Origin: Platycnemis pennipes | Taxonomy: Eukaryota; Arthropoda; Insecta; Odonata; Platycnemididae | Assembly (NCBI GenBank): GCA_933228895.1 | Contig: OW121856.1 | Span: forward strand, 103,825,027 to 103,889,026 | Reading direction: 5' to 3' | Length of the DNA: 64,000 bases | Shown: positions 10,701 to 22,651 of the stretch, piece after piece | How the letters are laid out: the number at the start of each line of letters is the position of its first letter | Position numbering within the stretch: position 1 is the first letter of the stretch | Translations under genes and position numbers: made by a program | Notes under the pieces: model-generated | What the model saw: only the letters and a program-made list of their open reading frames with translations | Database searches by the model: none | What the model was told of the DNA's origin: nothing

Positions 10701-11393
10701 AATGTACGATCTGCTTCAAGGGAATATGGGGAAGGAGGATGGTGAGTAAGGAATTACGAGCTTGTTGGAGGCATGCTGTTGGAAAAAAGGGGGTGATTAA
10801 AAGCTAGGGATGTAGGTAGGGAAGGGTACAAGGGAGGGGATTTAGGGATTAGGAAGGGATGATCACGTGGGACGCGATGACTAAAGTGGTGGTAAATGGT
10901 GGGGAACAACCGGATGTAGAAACTCTTTCATCGTTATGGAGGATAAGAAAGATGGTTTCAAATATTTGGAAGCTTAAAGGCATTTTTCTTCAAATATATA
11001 TTTGCAAAAAACAATGGGGCCGTTTCATCCGCTCATCCTTTCAAAATAACAGAAATCACTTAGTAGCGATTCACATGAAATAAAGGGAGAAATACTAAGT
11101 TAAGAACTAGGCTTGAAGTAAAATAGCATTGATTTCGGATGTTATTATGGAATTTCTTATAAAACAACAGGGCCTTATTCACTTATTTGAGCGCATAAAA
11201 TCAGTATATTTTGAAGCTCATTTGTAAGCAAGTATCAGTTTCTCTCGTAAATCATTCCACTATATCAACCATTAAATGCATGTAGGTATTTAGTTTGTCC
11301 ATGATATTACACTTCACAGAAATATTTTTCCTTTAAGATTATTGAATTATAACTTTTCATGCTTCCATCACCACATGTAAAATAAAAAAATGA
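10701..11393. other. Purine-rich patch then AT-rich sequence
   Basis: 10700-10870 is G/A-rich on + ('gggaaggaggatgg'-type text). It is one of the few purine-rich + strand patches. The rest is AT-rich, with no recognised feature. Confidence 0.4.
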
Positions 11394-11661
11394 TCATCAT
11401 CGGTCAATAATCCTAGGATTGGTTTGTCGCAGCACTCCACTCCGTTCTTCGGCCAACCGGCAAATCGGCCAACTTCTTCATAATAATGTAATTATTCTCT
11501 TTAACATCCTTCACAACTTTCTCCATATACCTATCTCATACGCCTGCCTTTTTCATTTTTCCCGTTCACTTTTCCCTCAAAGATTGTCTTCATTAGGCCA
11601 TCGTGTCTTAAGATATGCTGGATGAAGCTGTCCCTACTTCCTTTCAATGTTTTCAGTAGAA
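11394..11661 (-). mobile_element. LINE-A 3' fragment
   Basis: Starts (as + text) with 'atcatcatcggtcaataatc', the complement of the LINE-A 3' end, and can be followed to 'gttttcagtagaaaa'. It is diverged and 5' truncated, and all frames are broken. It ends about 25 bp before a LINE-B copy in the same orientation. Confidence 0.8.
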
Positions 11662-11685
11662 AAAAATGAATAGAGGCTAAATTAA

Positions 11686-12390
11686 TCTACATCTACATGT
11701 ACACGATACTCTGCAAGCCACCGCGAGGGTGTGTGGCAGGGGGTGAAGATCACCAAGCATGCACTACTAACATGCAAACGAGCAACTATAGTGTCTCATG
11801 CAACTAGATTGTCAGTATCTATAGTTTTTAAGGGGTTAATATATGCATCATGCACTACAGACTACTCTAAAATATTTCACCTACCTATCTCATTGCTATG
11901 CTGCCTATTCTGTTCTCTTATAGTACGCGGGAAAAATGCCATTTTGAATCTATCGGTAGGACAATCTATCTCTCTAATCTTATTTATCTGGTCGAATCTA
12001 GCATAATACGCTGGTTTTCTTAATGTGTGCCTAACATCTTCAGTAAAGCTATCCGATTGAAATTTCTCCAATAGATTTAATCTGTACTTTAACCTACGCT
12101 ATGATAATGATTCCCACCCTAATCTTTTATTAATTCTGAAACGCTACTTAACCTATCGTAAGAGCTTTTAACGAACCTAGCTGCTCTACGCTGCGCAATG
12201 TCAAGTTCTCTGATCAAATCTAATTCATTCGGATCCCATACACTGGCTGCATACTCAAGATGGGGCGTAACTAGTGTAAAGTTGGCGCAATCTGTAATCC
12301 CAATATCCGTTTTGTGTATTTTTGTGAAAATATTATTCATAAAATTGCTAGAGTATACTCGCAGGAATCCTTTAAATAGCGCAAGAAAGT
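11686..12390 (-). mobile_element. LINE-B 3' fragment (CR1/Jockey-like reverse transcriptase C-terminus)
   Basis: The minus strand encodes, across two frames, LVTPHLEYAASVWDPNELDL, IRELDIAQRRAARFVKSSYD, then DSFTEDVRHTLRKPAYYARF and FKMAFFPRTIREQN. This order (PHLEYAASVWDP, QRRAARFV, FPRTIR) is characteristic of the thumb/C-terminal region of CR1/Jockey-superfamily LINE reverse transcriptases. About 240 bp of 3' UTR follow, then the (GTAGAT)n-type terminus at 11686-11706. The catalytic domain is missing (5' truncation). At least one frameshift separates the two peptide blocks. Confidence 0.88.
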
Positions 12391-14159
12391 ACTAAAAAAG
12401 ACAGAGTGGTGCGATGTGGTGGAATGCTGAGATTAAGCGATAGAGGTCTTGGAAGGAGAGGAGACGAAATTTCCCGGAAGAAATAAATGCCCTGACAAGA
12501 CGAGACGAAAGTCGTTGGGAGAGAGGAAATTGAGCGGCTTGAGACGAAAATAACTTGAGGTAATATTTTTCCGTAACGAGGGAGAACGGACACTTCGCAT
12601 CCGTGAAACATGGGGTGAGATATTGGCGGAGAGAAGTCTCCGTAACTTTTCGTTTAAGTGATCGACCCATAAAAACCTTATAAATTTACTTAGCTCTAAT
12701 TTCAAGTGAATTCTAGTCAAACCGAATTTTCAACAATTTTTGTTTTTGTCTTTTTTACATGGATCCTAAACTTGTACCGTTTTGTTAAGTGTACCATTCC
12801 TATCTAAACATTTCAAAAATTATGGAAATTATGTTAAATTTGACAATAAAATTCGTTTTTCTGATTCGTAGCATTCATATCAGAGAAAACTCATCATTAC
12901 GGTACATAAAATAATAAAATACCAAATTATCTAATAAGATAAATCATATGATTGACGTTCACTGTTTTGTTCTGTTCTCCATAAGACTAAAAATTAGTTT
13001 TTCTTTGTGGTTTTCATTGGACCGTATAAATAGCAATGATTCAGGGTAACGGTACATTTTCACTTTCCCGAATATGTTACAAAATGAATTTTGCTGCTTC
13101 CTCTGAAAAACATGGGAAAATATACGTAAGGTATTTGTTTGAGATTCATTCAGAAGTGATTAATTTACATTGAGGGAAAGTATAACACATTTTATTTCGG
13201 CCTGAAATAGCTTACATTTTTGTCATCTGGTATAAATAAGTTCTTAAAAAATGTAGTTTCTCTCTTTTACCTTTCATGACCGGATTAATTACCTTTTTGT
13301 TGGGCTGAAGAAGCTCATACAAATATGAATTTCAATTTTACCTTGTGTTAGTACCCTAGAATTTACAAAGCAACAGTTTTTTTCCTCTACATTGCAAAAT
13401 CCATACATACAATAATAAGTGAAATCAAGACAGTACAGGAGCCTTGCAATGTCCATGAAAACAATGGCCCTATATAGGTACGTTGTGGATCAATAGCATT
13501 TTCCGAAATAAATGGTGTTAAATATTGACTTGTAAATAAATGTACCCCAACAAGTACGTAGTCTATGCATATTTACTTTTCCAGGTGACTAGAATTATTC
13601 ATAATTGATCATTTCGAAACGATTTTTGAACATGATGCATACCACTGCTTATATTTTACTCCGCATTATTCTAAGTTAACTCATGATAACGATTAGAAGA
13701 GCATGCCTATTGATGATGTTTAAATAAAGGACAAAATAATAATTGTTTTTTATTTTGAAAATGAAGTGAAGAAGTGAAGTCTATTCCCCTTAGGCCACAT
13801 TAAATAAGAACAGAGAGTTGCCTATTGTAGTTGAGGCCCTTTCACTACTCATTTCTACTTATTCATAATCAAATTAGCTTGCATCTTTATGCACTTTTCG
13901 TAAACGTTTGGGGTTCAAGTATTATTTTACGAGAGAAAAAAACAAATATAATGTTGATGTCGTTAACTAGCGTTTCGTCTCAGGTATTTAAAACCCTGCA
14001 ACCGATATATTCTCAATAATTGCGAAACGTTTCCATTTAAAACTAGCAGGGAAATTTACTTTGACCATGGTAGTGAAATGTTTTGCATGGCGTTTGTGCG
14101 AAAGAAAAGAGACACGTCTCATTATAAAAAAAGCATCACGTGGTGTAATTTTCGTCACA
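12391..14159. other. Unique sequence, no feature seen
   Basis: 12400-12720 is moderately GC-rich and purine-rich on +, with overlapping open frames on the minus strand in all three phases. That pattern is usual for biased composition and not for a gene. 12720-14159 is AT-rich with nothing recognised. Confidence 0.45.
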
Positions 14160-15200
14160 GACTCAGAATAAAAGAATGCTTTGCAAGGTGATCCAAGGCG
14201 TTGCCGAGGGAATGGACACAGTCAAGCAGGGATGAGGGTGAATGAACGGGGGCGGATTGTGGTGAGAAAGAAATTGCACCACCGAGCATGGCAGGAAGGA
14301 TGATGGGAGACTTTCGCTCGCGGGGTGAGGATCGAGACGTTGAGAAAACAAAGAGTATTTGGGGGAGAAGAAGGAGAGTGGAATGGGGTGTGTGCTCCTG
14401 AGAGAGAGAGAGAGAGACATTCCCGTATGTTTGTGTGCAACCGCGTCCTGTGAATTCCCTCCCCCGACTTTGTTCTGAGGAGGCTCTTATTTTTCATTCA
14501 TGTGGGTTTCTTACTCTCCCCTGAGGCATTTCTCCTCAACCGCACCCCTTAGATGACTCACAACTCAATTCCGAACACTCCCACATATCCTCGGTCCTCT
14601 TCGGAACTCACCCCCTTCCTAATTCCGACACCCAAACCCCCATTCTCACGAAACGCCTCACCTCTCTCCACCCTCAAAGCACCCGTTATCATTTTTTTTA
14701 ACTCCTGCACGTTGCTCTCGTCCGTCTCTTCTCTCTTTCAACCCTCTTTAATCATCCCTTTGCTCGTTTTTAAACACTCCCCCATCTCCAGCCCATCCCC
14801 CTAGGAGGGATTCATTCGCGTCCCACCCCTCGTTCACGTATCCGCCCTCTCCTCACCCCCATGGAACTCCTCTCTTCATTCCTATCCTCCCTGCCTTATC
14901 CCAAGGCGAACGGGATTATGCAAATGAGGGACTGGCATCCTTGGAGCGTTTTGCACTCATTAAACTCCTCAGCGTACGTAAAACCTCCGACGTGGTGTAA
15001 AAAGTGTTTTTCTCGCCTCCTCTTCATCTTCCTCTCGCGTCTCCCCTCCACCCTTCTTGCCTTATCCCCAAAAGACCCACCCCCGTCTCCCTTCTCCCTC
15101 GATCTTCAACGAACGTCTCCTCGATTCCATCCCCTTTCCCTCCCCTCTTCGCTCCGATATTACATCCCTCTCCCTTTCCCCCGTCTATGCGCTGAAGTAC
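14160..15200. other. Purine-rich to pyrimidine-rich compositional switch
   Basis: 14160-14420 is purine-rich on +, ending in a (GA)n microsatellite at about 14402-14417. From about 14500 to 15190 the + strand is strongly pyrimidine-rich with GC-rich C runs. Several frames stay open in parallel only because the biased composition lacks stops. No gene is called. Confidence 0.7.
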
Positions 15201-16599
15201 TGAATTGATCCCGAACGAGAGCCTAGTGTCATACCATGAGAATACCCTCCCTTTCCCATAATTTCGATAGTTTCCTAGGTGCTAACTGGGCGAGAGTTTT
15301 CCACATTCTTAGCGTTGGTGCTAGGGTTAATTAAGTCATGTCACATATTCGAGCGCTGCTTATTCGGTTGGAATGGTAAAAAAAACCTTTATTATAATGC
15401 AAAAATTTAATTTGGGGCGGCTGAAATATAAAATAAAGTAAATTATGGAGATTAATATGTAAAAGGGGCATTCATCTCAAGCAATAAAAATAAACTGATG
15501 GCAAGCATATTCATGCAAAATATTGGTAATTTCGATAATGAACCTGTTATAATTATGATTTCAAAAGTAATGAGGCGCCTCTCATAATCAATTGTTTTTC
15601 AATACTGAAATAGTTTATCTGTAGCCCTTCATTTTTCTCTATTAATTTGTAGCACAGTGCACATTCTTCCATAAATGAATGTAGTTATTAACTCCCACGC
15701 ATGTATTTATCCCTTGGCTATGATCTTAGTATCTTTCCTTTTCCTACAATATTCCACAATTATACTCTTGGCAAAACCATATACAAAATGTAAGCAATTT
15801 ATTTAGTTCTTTCCTTTCTCACTGCACTGAACTGCACATATGTCTTCATCAGCTCTTCTACAATTTTTTTTAATTTTTCATTTCATTAATCCCTCAATTC
15901 CTACGCCTCCCACGCTAAACACCACTTCTCGAAGAATTACATTCTTCTTGGATGAGGTTTTCCGATGGTCCGTATCATCACGCAAGCATTTCACACAGTG
16001 CTTGCCCTTTTCCAACTGCATGCTCTTTTAGCACGCTAGTTATTCTCCATTTCTATTGGCAGGGGTATCTTTTAGGGATTGTTCGTTACCGAGAACTTTT
16101 ACGCGTGAGAGTTATAATGGCAGAATGAAGACTATTAAAGAGAAATTCTATGCTCCGAAGAATAGATATGGACACGTTGAAGTTCAATTAAAACAGTGTT
16201 TGGAATATGGTACGCAGCTGAAGAGCAGATCATGATATCAGTATTAAACTTGGGGAAGTAAAAAGATGTGGAAAGCATTTCTGTATCAGAAGAATCAGCG
16301 AAGGTCTAAGCGAGAGGATAATAATCTGTGAATTACTTTAGGAGGATACGACGGCATTCGACCTGAAAAACAATCTTCTCGCAACTGGAAGAACAAGCTC
16401 GTATATAAGAAAATGCTCATTTGATGAGAAACTTGTGCGATGAGTATATGACTTAATCGGGATAAATGAACGAAATGCATGCTCAGAAATGACCAAGATT
16501 AGAAGCATAATAAATATGTGAGTGAAAGTGAATGGGTTGTAAAAGGAGGAGAGGATTGAATTACATGGATGTTAATAAATAAGCCGATTTGGGTATCGA
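15201..16599. other. No supported feature
   Basis: AT-rich. The 16260-16560 stretch has LINE-like words but I could not align it to any family in the window. Confidence 0.4.
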
Positions 16600-16860
16600 A
16601 TGGAATGCTGTATCCATTTTTCATTTTGTATGCCAATTCTTTCTCTAGCATCCTACTTTCACATTAGGTCTTCAAGAAATCTATTTCCTTCCGGCCAGTT
16701 TTCCGATTCTCATGTCTGTAAAGAATAGAGAACTCCATATTCAATACAAAGGTATCACTTATGTATTCCCTTGCTCCGGACTGAATCCTTTTTGAGCAGT
16801 CTCTTCATCATGAAGCTTTCTTTGTTTTTCGTTCTTTTCCTCTTCTAAGAGTAAGGGTGG
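16600..16860 (-). mobile_element. Ancient LINE-C fragment
   Basis: The reverse complement aligns in order with the LINE-C copy at 36.7-36.9 kb: 'atgatgaagagac', 'tgctcaaa', 'tgtattgaatatgg' (its complement is near 16735-16750) and a 'gaagac...gatgctagagaaa' block. It is heavily substituted and no frame is open. Confidence 0.55.
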
Positions 16861-17849
16861 AATCCTAAAGAAAGTGGACTGACGAAGTGGTTGGAGATAT
16901 GATCGTAGTATGGTGTTCTACCGTTAGATAATACTGGTTTGGGACCTCAAAAATTAGACTTTTGACAAACGTCGTCTATTTTTTTCTAGAAGAAGTCGGG
17001 GTTATTGTTTTGGTGACGCTTTTGGGTCATTTTTACAATTCCTATAATGGCTGTCATAGAAGAACAGGACTGCAATTCAATTTTGATTTCCATTGAAAAA
17101 TCCGGTTCAGAACTGTTGACATTACATAAAATAATGGTGCTTTGAAGAGAATAAAAATGTATTTGTGGTGCGCAAGTTTTATAATAGTGGAATGTCAACT
17201 AAAGACATTACTCGCTCTGAATGTTACTCAATCTCAAAACGAACGAAGATCCATAAATTTCACTAACTTGTGATGGATAACCAGCATAAAACCTTTAAAG
17301 ATATTAGAGATTGGTCTGTGGAATCCTGGAGTTGAAAACGAACTGATATTTGGAAAAGTATGGAAATAAATGAACTCTCAGTACAATGAAATGCATTAAT
17401 TTCCTCTTAGGAGCCTTAAAAAGATTGACTAATTCCGCTGCTATGCAAACTGGGTACGGTTTGTTATTTATAAATGTTTTAGTACCTACACATGCAGGCT
17501 CGACAAGAGGCCGTATGAAACGAAATGTTTTGAAGGATTAGTTGGAGATTAATCCTTCCCAAGTATCCCCAGCGTGGCTTCACAGTCAACCATTGATTAG
17601 CATGCTACTCCTCCATCAGTTTATTCCAACTTCCTGGAAAATGGTATTTCGCACACTTTTCGATCTTCATTTTTTTTGCTGTTGAAACCAAATACGAGGC
17701 TATGTGCCTTCAAATAAAAATGTAGTGTGCATAACGTTTAGTATTTACCACTGGCTTTCATGTTTGAAAAGATAGGGATGGCCCATAGCATTTGGGTTGG
17801 AGATTTTTTCAGCGAGTATTATCATGTGATGTTTCTCGGGTTTAGGTGC
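16861..17849. other. No feature seen
   Basis: AT-rich unique sequence. Short frames such as 16986-17198 (-) have no supporting signals. Confidence 0.45.
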
Positions 17850-18012
17850 GTGTGGCGCTTCGTTAGTAGTCTACCTTTGGCGGTCATTGCATGGCGCATC
17901 TTCAGGACAATGTTTGTGGCATATTCAGGGCGCATCTTCAGGATAAACATTGTCCTGAAGATGCGCCATGCAATGCCCACGAAACCTAGAGCACTAGCGA
18001 AACTTCACATGC
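17850..18012. repeat. Fold-back with perfect 31-bp arms and hammerhead-like bases
   Basis: 17885-17915 and 17945-17975 are perfect 31-bp inverted repeats. The 29-bp spacer holds a further direct copy of the arm core: 'ggcgcatcttcagga' at 17893-17907 and again at 17929-17943. Weaker inverted similarity continues outward to about 17850 and 18012. The right arm on + carries CTGAAGA (17954-17960) followed 20 bases later by GAAA (17981-17984). These are hammerhead core elements (CUGANGA ... GAAA) in the arrangement seen in Penelope-like termini, here with N = A. Stem II is not well preserved. No protein domain is nearby. Confidence 0.5.
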
Positions 18013-19899
18013 AGCTGAACTCGAGAAACGTTATTGACGACCCATAGCATGTCTTCATTTTTTTATTTCCAAAGAGTCGTTATTGGTGCGAAATAAGTCT
18101 TTGTCCCTTCCTTTAGCTTGGAACATTCTTCCTTCCCCATTTGTTATTCTCTCCAGATCTCGCCTCCTTTCAATTTTCCTCCCATACTTCTTTGTCACAA
18201 ATAATATTGCCGAAAGTCTTCGTCACCAGCACTTTGGACTTCGCTTTTAAGCGATAGGGGACTATTACGCTTCGAAAAGTCCATTCTCCACGAAATGCCT
18301 TCGCTAAGGAGATAAAGGGTTGTTGTATCACCATTTTTGAGTGATGTGACTTGAAAAACTGCGATAAAATTCTAAGGAACTTAATAATGCGTCCCACATC
18401 ACTCTTGTCAGTATCAGTGAGGTGCCCAAGATTTTAGTGAGCTATGACATGGACAAAATTGAATATCCTTCAAAGCGAGATGGGTGTAACTGGAAAAAAA
18501 TGTGATCGGAAAAATCTTTTATTAAACTATGGAAAAACCTATTATTTAACTGCAAAACTTTTTGCACCAGCTGTTCAATTCCCAGAAGATATTTCCGCAT
18601 TGTTACAACCCCTGTGGATAGGTTTATATTAAACGGACACAGAAATAGGTTAAAGTACATACTGATGTAATTAATACTGATTAATGAAACCAAATATGTA
18701 GTACCTGCTCCTCGGCAAAATAGTTAAAAAGCAACTGACGTCAATCAGGCATATTTAAATTGACGGTCAAACTCCCTGATAGTGGTATTACTATTGTCAG
18801 TTGTTAAAATTTAAAGCATCCACAGTGAAAACTATAGGATATTTAAATACGGAATGATTGAACTTCATCATATCTGATTCATCCTCAGTACTCTCTAACC
18901 TTCATTACACGTAAAGAATAAATTAAAAATTCTATTAGCGCATTTAAACCCACCTAATGTGTTTAGCCAAACAAGATGTTGAAAATATCAAGAAAACGGC
19001 GTTTGTTTTTAAATATATTACCAGAGTAAGGCCCAGCTTTTGATGCCTGCTAAACATAAACGTGGACTATATGATAACGTGGTGAATGCTGATATCTAGA
19101 AGGAATTTTACCGCCTATTCTGGCACACCATCGGAGAGCAGAATATCAAAAATGCCTTGAATCCACTTGGTTGGAATGTTAGAACCAATTTTTAAGCACT
19201 AAATATGCTCAGCATCTCCTCCTCCAAAACATTATTCAGTCTTATGCTGGATTATTGCAATGAAATTGAGATGTTTGTATCCAATTTAGCAAACATTTAA
19301 TGCTATGAACGAATTTTAAATGTACTATACCTCAAATTAGTTATTTATTTTCACAATTAAAATCAAAATAATACGACAAGCCACTAATTTCTCTTCTTTG
19401 TGTATTCACCCCGTCTCCATGGAGTGTTTTTTGTTTTTTTTTTATGCTCTTGTGTGCAGGATTTTTCTCTTAAATGATAAATAAGTAATGAGTTTTCGTG
19501 TAAACTCTATATTTTATTTCAAAATTCAGTAAAATTCTAAACACTGATGCCTCATTCCTCGCTGTAGGACTTATTCTAGTGAGAAAAAGGAATACTGGCA
19601 GTAAAAATTAATAATTGCATTTGTTCAGCGTTAAAGTGATTCAAATATCACTGTGTGCTGCTTTATGCAGTGTATGTCACTTGTTAGAGAAATTCTACAA
19701 TAGGATATTGCGGTAAAACATGGTTATGTTAATAATCATTCTGGTTATAATTTGTTTCAACCTATACTGCTCTCGGTCGCAGCATATTTCATCACCCTGT
19801 AGTTTTATGAAATATTTTTAGAGCCTGACAGTGATTACCCTAATTTCCACTATCCAAGCGGATAGAGGGAAGGCATGCCTTTCGCTCTGGTAAACTTGT
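18013..19899. other. No feature seen
   Basis: AT-rich sequence without ORFs or recognisable repeats. Frames at 18170-18397 and 18442-18693 are unsupported. Confidence 0.45.
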
Positions 19900-20320
19900 A
19901 GTCGGACCAAGTTTCCCGCATTCGCTAACTCCCCCCACAGTTTCATTTTTTATCCTCACCCTCCTTTAAATTCATTCCCAGCACTGCTTCCCTAAATCCC
20001 ACGCATCCACGCAACGTATATATATTTTTCCTCGAAAATCCTCTTCCCGTCACACCCCCCGCCTACTTTGCGCTCGCGAGAGTCCTTCTCACGCTCGCGT
20101 TCCAACCCCCCCACGCATCCCTTCCTTGCCTCTCGTCATTCACCTCTCGACATACCTCCCCCCTCCCCACAGCTCACCCCCGCTCACTCCAACGCCGCTT
20201 GTTAACGCTTGTTAACGGCTAAATGCATTCAAGGAGAGTTTTCGCGGATAAGACGCGAGGGTTGAACTCGGAGGGGGAAAAATTACTCGGCTTGCCGTCG
20301 AGCGAGCGACGCGCAAGGCT
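19900..20320. other. Pyrimidine-rich, CpG-containing island
   Basis: C/T-rich on + from about 19920 to 20190, with several CpG-containing words ('cgctcgcg', 'acgctcgcgt'). A duplicated 10-mer 'cgcttgttaa' follows at about 20198-20217. No coding signal. A promoter is possible but unsupported. Confidence 0.5.
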
Positions 20321-21582
20321 TCTTGCTATCATCCCTTTTTAAGACTAGCAATCTTTATCCTCGTCCTGTTAACTCCGTTTGATAAGATGGCGCTTCGTAG
20401 CGAAGGGGCACGGAGACAATATATTCTTTCCCCGAGAACGAGAACTTGACTTGGCCTCCTTTGGTTCTTTTTTTTATTAAGTGAGAAGTCTACCCGCTCA
20501 TCCCCTGATGGCCTATTAAAATGCAAATGGCAATGTCTTCGTGTGACGTTTATTGGATTAATAAAACGGAATAACTTGATATTTTTAGTGCTTGCGTTTA
20601 CGGCACGGTAGTTTCAGCCAGGTACTGCGTTGCTAAAGCAATAACCTCAGACACTCCAATCATTTCTTGCTTTCTGCCATAGCTTTTTCAGTTCAGAGGT
20701 GCATTAAAAATGTCGACAAAAAATTATATCAAGGAGTATCTAATGTCATGAAATAATAATGATATGTATGCACTAACATAAAAGATCTATCATAATTAAG
20801 TTATGGACGATGTCAAATGATTGCATTGCAATAAAAATTACTTGAGATTGGTTGCGAGTAGATGTAAATATTTTTCATGCCAATTCATATATATTTTTAA
20901 AACTGGATGCAAGTTTCTGTGTTTGATAAATTCCGAATTGTAAATATAGTCAAAGTTTTACGTTAGGATAGTGAGTTAATTATCTCATTTTACTAAATAA
21001 GTTCCCTCCATGTGCTTTTATAAGCAGTTTAATCAGATTATTTTCTGATTACATTAATTAATAAGATCTATTTGAAATTTGTAATTTTTAAGCATTTATC
21101 TCTTCTGATTTAATCTCTGTAAGCTTATTTTCATGATGATCCGCTTTGAAAATCGCCAATAATTTGTAAAATACTACCGGTGTAATGATATACTTCAAAT
21201 GGGCATGAAATCATCATTTATTCATCGATTAATCACTTTATTGTACAGCAAAGTTCTGAACTCCTTCGGGAACCTCCTTCAGCCTTAACCCGTATCATAT
21301 TGTTCATAAATGAGAGATTGGAAGAAGTAAAACTACGTAAGCGTAAATATTATCTTGGAATGATTTCTGTAATGCGATTTAAAGCTTGCCCAATCATTAA
21401 TTACCGCCTGGAAATTTATCATTTTAATTATAATAAATAAAATAGTTTTTTCCTTCTAATTCTGTTTTGCGTCTAATATTATTTATTTACTACCAAAAAA
21501 TGAAAACTAATTTTCCCGGCAATACACTGAAATAGGAGGAAAAGAGGTCCCGCGTTATTTATAATTATAAAAGAAAAACTTT
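20321..21582. other. No feature seen
   Basis: AT-rich unique sequence. The short minus frame 20329-20526 has no supporting evidence. Confidence 0.4.
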
Positions 21583-21595
21583 ATGTTGCCCCCAG

Positions 21596-21799
21596 GATTC
21601 ACCGCCAGGTAAGTTGCTCTTTGGACAACAGTTTCACGCTCCTGGGAGCGTTTTCCAGCCAAAATTGACTTTTTTCATTTTTTTTCAGTTCCATCATAAG
21701 AGACCCGTCGCGAGAAACTTGTCCAAAACACACCCGACGTGACTGAGATTCCCGGAATTTATATCAAGCCAGACGTTTGGCATAGTGGAAGACTCGAGA
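21596..21799 (+). CDS. Candidate spliced exons (13-nt microexon plus ~99-nt exon)
   Basis: 'ttatgttgcccccag' precedes GATTCACCGCCAG (21596-21608), which is followed by GTAAGT. After 80 bases a long T-rich tract and 'ttttcag' end at 21688, with a second AG at 21700. The downstream segment ends at 21799, before another GTAAGT. Using the 21700 acceptor, the joined frame is open across the whole downstream exon: ETRREKLVQNTPDVTEIPGI, then YIKPDVWHSGRLE. Using the stronger 21688 acceptor (a 111-nt exon), all three frames contain a stop, which would suggest an untranslated or non-coding-RNA exon. I recognise no family. The splice sites are what stands out; coding status is uncertain. Confidence 0.3.
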
Positions 21800-21800
21800 G

Positions 21801-22651
21801 TAAGTTTTACCTGAAAAATAGAAATAAGTATTTTCTGCCACCGTTTTCGCTCAAAATTAATATTTTTATAATATGGTTAAACTTCATAAAAATTCTTAAA
21901 AGGAAACGTGTCTAAAATTTCGAGGATAAATTGAAAAGCATCTTTATTGAGTGAGTTATTGTGATACTGTTTATTGAGCAGGAGCATGGTAACCAATAAC
22001 TTCCTTCTTCCAAAAGTAGTGGAGTCAAAGCTGTGCTAGAGCAAGAATACCTACCCCTAAATTAAATTCTGCAAACAAATACTTTACCAGTTTCTCTCGG
22101 TATGTTTTGACAATGAAATTTATTTCTTGGGCAAAAATTTAAGTTTTAAGGGTGCGGGACGCAAATTGTTTGAATAAAAATGAAATCTATTAAATGGGAC
22201 ACTTTGTGTGCGAATTTTAAATAATGTAAATTTGGACACTGGTGATGATTGTTGGCTTATAACTATGACACGACCACATAATGTCTTCAAGTTAAAGTTA
22301 GCTATATTTCAGCACTCCCTTTATGCCTTCGTTTCTGAATTTGCGTCAAACTACTTAATGTTTGACAAGCAAGCTTATACAATTGATTAAACTGGTAAAC
22401 ACTGGTTTTTTTGCCGGGGTTTTTTATGCTTACTTTAAGTGCAATTCACCTCATGAATCCAAATTCGACATTATTTTTTGCGTAACAGCTCTAGTTTTTG
22501 AGACACAAAAATTTGGATATTTACCTTACAAAAGTTAAACATGTCCATTAGATAGGAATACAAATTCACTGATTGTTAGTATTTTTATATTTTATCAAAA
22601 AATTGAAGAAAAAAAGGCCACTTAAAACATATTGGGAGCTCTTATTTACAA
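21801..22651. other. No feature seen
   Basis: AT-rich. If the exons just upstream are real, this begins their downstream intron. Confidence 0.4.

Noticed and set aside
12392..12720. Overlapping minus ORFs of 79-95 codons
   Set aside because: All three phases are open, which indicates composition bias and not a gene.
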